Assembly (NCBI GenBank): GCA_021203005.1
Contig: JAJQCB010000085.1
Span: 1 to 35,856, forward strand
Direction: 5' to 3'
DNA length: 35,856 nucleotides
DNA from: Clostridiales bacterium
GTDB taxonomy: Bacteria; Bacillota; Clostridia; Lachnospirales; Lachnospiraceae
Shown here: piece after piece, positions 31,103-35,856 of the stretch
Numbering within the stretch: position 1 is the first letter of the stretch
How the letters are laid out: each line of letters opens with the position of its first letter
Notes under the pieces: generated by a model
Seen by the model: only the letters and a program-made list of their open reading frames with translations
What the model was told of the DNA's origin: nothing
The model's database searches: none
Made by a program: the position numbers and the translations under genes

Positions 31103-31372
31103 TACTTCACAGATTTTTCAAATCTGTATGCGCAAAACCCGCAGCGTATCCGCAAAATTCCCGCAAATCTGCCTCTGCTCCTGGTGTCCGGAGCCTGTGA
31201 CCCGGTGGGAGAAAACGGTAAAGGTGTGAAACAGGCGTACCAGAGTTACAGGAATGCCGGAATTCAGGATATTCATCTGAAACTCTATGAGAATGATCGG
31301 CATGAAATTCTAAACGAAACGGATCGTGACATCGTCTATTCGGATATTCTGGAGTGGCTTGACGCGCGGTGA
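31103..31372 (+). pseudogene. C-terminal remnant of an alpha/beta hydrolase
   Basis: The frame is open from just after a TGA (31100-31102) to TGA 31370 and encodes about 89 residues (IRKIPANLPLLLVSGACDPVGENGKGV..., LKLYENDRHEILNE, DILEWLDAR). This is the end of a serine aminopeptidase-type alpha/beta hydrolase, with the acid residue in SGACDPVG and the catalytic histidine in DRHEILNE. The N-terminal two thirds, including the nucleophile, are missing and no start with a ribosome site exists. The fragment sits directly after the membrane-anchored protein gene and ends 25 bases from the convergent ABC gene. Confidence 0.75.
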
Positions 31373-31396
31373 ACATAGTAAAATAAGGGAAGGAGA

Positions 31397-34300
31397 CTAT
31401 TCCGTCCGCAGCGCCTCCACGGGGTTGCTTTTGGCCGCTTTCCTTGACGGAAGCATCCCGGCAAGCAGTGTCAGCGCGATGCTGAGGAGAATCAGCAGGA
31501 CCGCGTACCGCAGCGGCAGATGCACAGACAGTTCCTCGATGCCGGAGTAGCTGTGTATCAGCCTGTTGACCGGTTGGATCAGAATCACGGTCAGGGCGAT
31601 ACCTAACAATCCCGCAGCAAGCCCGATGATCCCGGTTTCCGCATTAAATACCTCAGATATATTGTGGCGGGATGCGCCGATGGCGCGCAATATCCCGATT
31701 TCCTGTTTCCGCTCCAGTACACTGATGTAGGTGATTACTCCGATCATGATGGAGGATACCACAAGGGAGATCGCCACGAAAGCGATCAGTACATAGCTTA
31801 GGATGTTTACAATTTCTGTGACCATGGACATCAGGCTGCCCACGGAATCCGAGAAGGTAACGACTTTGTCCTCCTCGCCCGCGGCGCTCATCCGGTCATT
31901 ATAGTCGTTCAGTATGTCAATCACAGCATCCTTACATTCAAAGTCCTTCGGGTAGATGCTGATGCTGTCCGGGGAGGAAAAATCCGTATAACCCAGGGAT
32001 TCCAGATTGTCCTCGTAAGTCGTCGTGCCGGAGGACAAAAGGGAAGTCAGGATGTCGGATAAGTCAGAGATATCCATGTCAATGGTAAAGGCGTTTACCA
32101 GCGACTCTGTGTCGATACTGATTGCCTCCGCCAGCACAGTTTCCATCTGACTCATATCTGCAGAAAGCTGTTTTTGTATCTCCGCACTGATCTGCGCAGA
32201 AATCTGTTCTGCGGTCTGGGAAATCTGCGATTCCAGCTGCTCGGAAAGGCTCTCTGCCATTGACGCAGCCGCCTCATTCATATAGGTTTGGAGAGCGGCA
32301 GCTATCTGGCTTTCCAGGCTTTCCGTATCGATCATTTGTTCCAACCCCTCTGTCAGAATCTGTTGCGCCTCGTCTGTCCCCAGATATTCCACAAAGGAAT
32401 CACTGATCTGGTCAGGATCCGGTGCGGAACTGTCCGATGCCGCATAGGTCTGGTAACCGCTTACAAGGTCCGATGTCAGGCTGCCAAGCTGTTCCTGTGA
32501 AATCGTCATATCGGACAGGTCGAATTGCAGGTTCGACGCGGCCCAGATATTTAGGATCTCCCGGGCGCGGGTTGTTTCGAGATACTCGTTCAGATATACG
32601 TCCATCTGTGAGATGTCCGTGTAGCCCTGTTCCGCGGCGTATGACTGGAAGTCAGTCAGCACGTCCGTGACCAGTGTCTGAAGCTGGTCGGTAGAAATCT
32701 GCAACCCTCCATTGCTTTCTATAATCTCCAGCAGATGTTCCATCAGGATGTCCTGTGCGGCATCGGTCTGGAGGTAAGCCAGGAACGCGTCGCCCAGCTG
32801 TGTCACATCCGCCTGGCTGTTCCCGGATACATAGGACTGGTAACTGCTTAAGAGGTCAGACGCGATCTGGCTGAGATCCTCACCGGAAGCCGTGATCTCA
32901 AGACCGCTGAGCAATTCCGACAGGCTGATGTCATCCGTATCCGGAAGTTCCAGTTCAATGGAGCTTAAGTCCACCATATCTGACAGGTCGATGGATGATC
33001 CGCTGCCGGATCCCAGGGAACCAGAGAGGTCGGAGGAAAGCGAGCCGAACAGATCCTCCAGCGCACTTTCATCCACCGTAATCACGTCCCGGAAAAGCTC
33101 TTCATCCACTTCAAACAGGGAATTCAGGTCAAAGCTGCCGTCGGTCTCTTCCTCGCCAAATGGTTCATTGGTAAAAACATTGATGTCAGGATTTGCCAGC
33201 TGCTGTTTCACAATCTCACTTTCCGCTGCTTCCTTTGCCAGATGTTCGATCAGGGACGGCAGATAGTTGATGCCGTGGCTTAAGATCTCGCTGCCCGCAT
33301 TTTCGTTTACGGTTACAACGCCGACAACGGTCAGTGTTTCCCCGTTGTTTACCAGTTCCTGGACATAAGATTCATCCTCTGACTTATCGGCCCAGATCTG
33401 ATACTGGCTGTCATATGCATAGAAATCCGTGCTGTTGACGACCTTAAATGTCACGCCAAGAAAATCATCGTAAGAATAGGTACCTGTAATCTCCGGCTGA
33501 TCAACGATGTCACCATCGATAAACTGAGAAATCATGTCTTCCAGGCCGGCAATGTCCTCAAAACCCATGACATACAATGCGAGATCCGTGGTTCCGCCCT
33601 CAGAATCCATCACCATGACACACTCATTCCAGCTCTCCGGCCACCGCCCGGCCAGGACAGTATAGCTGTCTTTATATAAATCATCAGAATCCGGCAGCTG
33701 GGAAAAAACGTCCGTATCCACAATAGACGACATGATGGAGTTTGTGCTGGTGGTAGAGCCAAAGCCCAGCGCGTCAAAGAAGTGATCCGGGTGTACCTGT
33801 ACGACATCCTCCGTATTGTCCTGGTAGATCTGCGGTGTGACGCCGAAATCGTACTCAATATCCGTCACCAGATCTTCTATACCGCTGCCGCCACTTTCAA
33901 GGTACTCTTTTAAGGAGGCCAGGTCATTCGATGCTTGGCCGGAGAAAATATTGTAGATCAGCGCTGTGATATCGACGGTGTCGGAAGCGGAAAACCCGTT
34001 TATCGAACTGCTTTCTTCAGAATCTGAACCCGTGCCGAGAAGCGAAGATGTGCCGCCTCTGGCGGAGACATAGGCAGTGATATCGTAGTATGCCTGCTCG
34101 ATCTCCAGGGGATATTCCGTTGCCATCTGAGCTTCCAGTATCTGTACGTAGTCATTTACCCCGGACGAGATTGCCAGGATCAAGGCGATGCCGATGATGC
34201 CGATGGATCCCGCAAAAGCGGTCAGCAGTGTCCGGGCTTTTTTTGTCCGCAAGTTGTTAAAACTCAGGGTAATCGCTGTCCATGGGGACATGGCGGAACG

Positions 34301-35026
34301 TCCCATATTGGCATGAATGGCCGGCTGCTCTGTTTTTCCTGTCTCCGGTACATACGGGTTGGAATCTGCGCAGATCCTGCCGTCCTTTAGGCGGACGATC
34401 CGGGTGGCGTAAGTCTCCGCCAGTTCCGGGTTGTGCGTCACCATCACGACCAGGCGGCTCTTTGCCACCTCTTTTAACAGATCCATGACCTGGAGGCTGG
34501 TATCGCTGTCGAGGGCTCCGGTCGGTTCATCCGCCAGCAGGATGTCCGGGCTGTTGACCAGAGCCCGGGCGATCGCCACACGCTGCATCTGGCCTCCGGA
34601 AAGCTGTGCCGGCCGTTTTCCTGCCTGATCTGCCAGGCCTACCTGCGCAAGCGCGTCCATCGCGCGCTGCCTGCGCTGTCTCCGACTGATGCCGGAGATT
34701 GTGAGAGCCAGCTCCACATTTGACAGGATCGTCTGGTGCGGAATCAGGTTGTAGCTCTGGAAGACAAAACCGATGGTGTGATTCCGGTAGGAATCCCAGT
34801 CCCGATCCTGATATTCCTCCGTGGAAACGCCGTTGATGATCAGATCGCCGCTGTCATAGTGGTCCAGACCGCCGATAACATTCAGCAGGGTGGTTTTGCC
34901 GGATCCGCTGGGGCCTAAGATGGCCACAAATTCACTGTCCCGGAAATTCAGGGTTACATCGTCCAGTGCTTTCTGGACCAGTTTCCCGGTCTGATATCTC
35001 TTACATACATTGCGGATCTGCAGCAT
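31397..35026 (-). CDS. MacB-like ABC exporter, ATPase fused to FtsX permease with long extracytoplasmic insert
   Basis: A 1209-residue fusion. Residues 1-225 are the ATPase: [11 protein letters not shown] (Walker A) near 38, [15 protein letters not shown] (signature) near 143 and [14 protein letters not shown] (Walker B) near 163. A membrane segment follows at about 260-285 ([17 protein letters not shown]). Residues 290-1030 are extracytoplasmic. The C-terminus has three membrane segments and the FtsX hallmark ([28 protein letters not shown], then [16 protein letters not shown]). Within the insert, three similar 65-residue units occur near residues 712, 776 and 840 ([25 protein letters not shown]; each with an IL segment). 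The family exports peptides, antibiotics or lipoproteins. It follows the TetR gene with a 21-base gap and is presumably repressed by it. Confidence 0.9.
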   Translation of the reverse strand: MLQIRNVCKRYQTGKLVQKALDDVTLNFRDSEFVAILGPSGSGKTTLLNVIGGLDHYDSGDLIINGVSTEEYQDRDWDSYRNHTIGFVFQSYNLIPHQTILSNVELALTISGISRRQRRQRAMDALAQVGLADQAGKRPAQLSGGQMQRVAIARALVNSPDILLADEPTGALDSDTSLQVMDLLKEVAKSRLVVMVTHNPELAETYATRIVRLKDGRICADSNPYVPETGKTEQPAIHANMGRSAMSPWTAITLSFNNLRTKKARTLLTAFAGSIGIIGIALILAISSGVNDYVQILEAQMATEYPLEIEQAYYDITAYVSARGGTSSLLGTGSDSEESSSINGFSASDTVDITALIYNIFSGQASNDLASLKEYLESGGSGIEDLVTDIEYDFGVTPQIYQDNTEDVVQVHPDHFFDALGFGSTTSTNSIMSSIVDTDVFSQLPDSDDLYKDSYTVLAGRWPESWNECVMVMDSEGGTTDLALYVMGFEDIAGLEDMISQFIDGDIVDQPEITGTYSYDDFLGVTFKVVNSTDFYAYDSQYQIWADKSEDESYVQELVNNGETLTVVGVVTVNENAGSEILSHGINYLPSLIEHLAKEAAESEIVKQQLANPDINVFTNEPFGEEETDGSFDLNSLFEVDEELFRDVITVDESALEDLFGSLSSDLSGSLGSGSGSSIDLSDMVDLSSIELELPDTDDISLSELLSGLEITASGEDLSQIASDLLSSYQSYVSGNSQADVTQLGDAFLAYLQTDAAQDILMEHLLEIIESNGGLQISTDQLQTLVTDVLTDFQSYAAEQGYTDISQMDVYLNEYLETTRAREILNIWAASNLQFDLSDMTISQEQLGSLTSDLVSGYQTYAASDSSAPDPDQISDSFVEYLGTDEAQQILTEGLEQMIDTESLESQIAAALQTYMNEAAASMAESLSEQLESQISQTAEQISAQISAEIQKQLSADMSQMETVLAEAISIDTESLVNAFTIDMDISDLSDILTSLLSSGTTTYEDNLESLGYTDFSSPDSISIYPKDFECKDAVIDILNDYNDRMSAAGEEDKVVTFSDSVGSLMSMVTEIVNILSYVLIAFVAISLVVSSIMIGVITYISVLERKQEIGILRAIGASRHNISEVFNAETGIIGLAAGLLGIALTVILIQPVNRLIHSYSGIEELSVHLPLRYAVLLILLSIALTLLAGMLPSRKAAKSNPVEALRTE

Positions 35027-35047
35027 GATATCCCTTCTCTCTGTCTG

Positions 35048-35644
35048 TTATCTTTCCACTGCTGCCCGGGCACCGATTGCGTTTGTTACAAATGTATTGA
35101 TCTGTTCTGCCATTTCGTACTTTGTAAGCTGCTCTTTGTGGTTCAGCCACCAGTCTATACTTTGAAATATTGCACCCGTCAGAAACTGGCAGGCAAGTTC
35201 CAGGCTGGTATCCGAAACGGTGTCAGGCAGTTCATGTTTGTGCAGATATTCAATAATATCCTCTGTAATACTGTCGATCAGGGTTTCCCTGACAAAAGCA
35301 GAAGAGCAGCTGTCTTTCAGTGCACCAAACAGCACGTCATTTTCTTCTACATATTCGAAAAGATAGAGGATACTATAGTAAAATTCCCGGCCTTCCTCAT
35401 CAGAAGAGAGCTGTTTTTCATGTGCTTTCCGTCCGGTATCTTCCAGAATCCCTGTTATGGCAAATACGAGCAGTTCATATTTATCGCTGAAATGCTTATA
35501 GAAAGTGGGCCGGCGGACCATGGCCCGCTCACAGATCTCATTTACGGTGATCTCATTCAGAGACTTTCTGGTCAGCAGATATTTTAATGATTCTGTCAGG
35601 GCCCGATTCGTTTTTACAATTCTCAAATCCATTTTCTCTTCCAT
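35048..35644 (-). CDS. TetR/AcrR family transcriptional regulator
   Basis: A regulator of 198 residues with an N-terminal helix-turn-helix (KSLNEITVNEICERAMVRRPTFYKHFSDKYELL, residues about 27-60) and a helical ligand domain (LACQFLTGAIFQSIDWWLNHKEQL near 150-175). It lies directly upstream of and in line with the exporter gene, a usual pairing in which the regulator senses the exported compound. Start choice is uncertain: GTG 35650, ATG 35644 and ATG 35632 are all in frame and none has a strong ribosome site. It should bind the two palindromes found about 120 bases upstream, or others nearby. Confidence 0.88.
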   Translation of the reverse strand: MEEKMDLRIVKTNRALTESLKYLLTRKSLNEITVNEICERAMVRRPTFYKHFSDKYELLVFAITGILEDTGRKAHEKQLSSDEEGREFYYSILYLFEYVEENDVLFGALKDSCSSAFVRETLIDSITEDIIEYLHKHELPDTVSDTSLELACQFLTGAIFQSIDWWLNHKEQLTKYEMAEQINTFVTNAIGARAAVER

Positions 35645-35753
35645 TTTCACACTTTTTTACACGGATACATTTTTAAAAATCTGTTATTTATCTGACAATG
35701 CGGAAATTCTGTATTATTGCAGAATCTTATAGTATTGATTATAATGGACGAAA

Positions 35754-35783
35754 TGACATATGTCAAATAAATTACACATGTGT
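35754..35783. promoter_or_regulatory. two palindromes, candidate operator upstream of tetR
   Basis: TGACATATGTCA (35754-35765) and ACACATGTGT (35774-35783) are both perfect palindromes, separated by eight bases, in the AT-rich region upstream of the TetR gene. Their size suits TetR-family dimers. The region also reads towards the right edge, where GAAAGAAGGCGGAG (35840-35853) looks like a ribosome site for a gene outside the window, so the operator may serve divergent genes. Confidence 0.5.
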
Positions 35784-35806
35784 TAATAAAATTAAATGAG
35801 GTCGCG

Positions 35807-35824
35807 CCTGTTTTCTGAAACAGG
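35807..35824 (+). repeat. short hairpin
   Basis: CCTGTTT (35807-35813) pairs with AAACAGG (35818-35824) around TCTG. No T-tract follows. It lies in the presumed leader of a rightward gene beyond the window and may be a 5' UTR structure. Confidence 0.35.
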
Positions 35825-35856
35825 TAGTTGGTGTTTAAGAAAGAAGGCGGAGTAAT

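Noticed and set aside
31397-35026. Long + strand ORFs inside the ABC exporter gene (for example 32892-33266)
   Set aside because: They are serine-rich shadows of the minus-strand reading frame, without ribosome sites or recognisable motifs.

Overview
The window looks like a chromosomal accessory region of a Clostridia bacterium, most likely Lachnospiraceae. The basis is strong purine-rich Shine-Dalgarno sites, medium GC, cytosolic BspA-type leucine-rich repeat proteins, a stand-alone VirD4-like ATPase of the type common in that family, and kinase plus HTH-like repeat proteins. No rRNA, tRNA, integrase or transposase gene was seen. All genes are on the + strand except an ABC exporter and its TetR regulator at the right end.

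Left flank (1-3190): gene debris and small defence modules. These are a short broken gene, a nitroreductase, an MNT/HEPN nucleotidyltransferase toxin-antitoxin pair, a small hypothetical gene, the 5' remnant of a DarT1-associated NADAR antitoxin gene cut off at a terminator-like hairpin, and a DUF488 protein.

CRISPR block (3275-about 20300): a type III-D system of the III-Dv 'fused subunit' architecture known from Synechocystis. The order is cas10, Cas7-Cas5-Cas11 fusion, double Cas7 (Cas7-2x), Csx19-like protein, Cas7-insertion (TIGR03986) and Cas6. A five-spacer array with a degenerate first and a truncated last repeat follows. There is no cas1/cas2. Downstream come a MYG1/DHH-type nuclease whose ribosome site is the truncated last repeat, a long CARF-HEPN (TM1812/Csx1-like) ribonuclease, an unrecognised protein with an internal tandem duplication and HTH-like segment, a divergent protein kinase and a TPR-like protein. 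Three reading-frame breaks occur in this block, each beside a homopolymer: in cas10, in the duplicated gene, and between the kinase and TPR genes.

Signalling and proteolysis block (20400-31040): a cytosolic LRR protein, a tandem bacterial PH-domain protein, a ClpP-type peptidase overlapping a VirD4/TraG-type ATPase, a small protein coupled to a second LRR protein that contains an out-of-frame fragment of clpP, then a TerY-P-like triad (kinase with zinc ribbon, vWA protein, PP2C phosphatase) overlapping a transglutaminase-like cysteine protease gene, and a membrane-anchored extracytoplasmic protein. A T6GTGT motif recurs in three intergenic regions here. I infer that this is a phosphorylation-controlled stress or conflict module in which a ClpP-like protease and a VirD4-like ATPase may cooperate. 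The sequence shows only the gene content and overlaps.

Right end (31100-35856): a C-terminal remnant of an alpha/beta hydrolase, then on the minus strand a TetR regulator and a 1209-residue MacB-like ABC exporter with a large, internally repeated extracytoplasmic domain. Two palindromes upstream of tetR are candidate operators.
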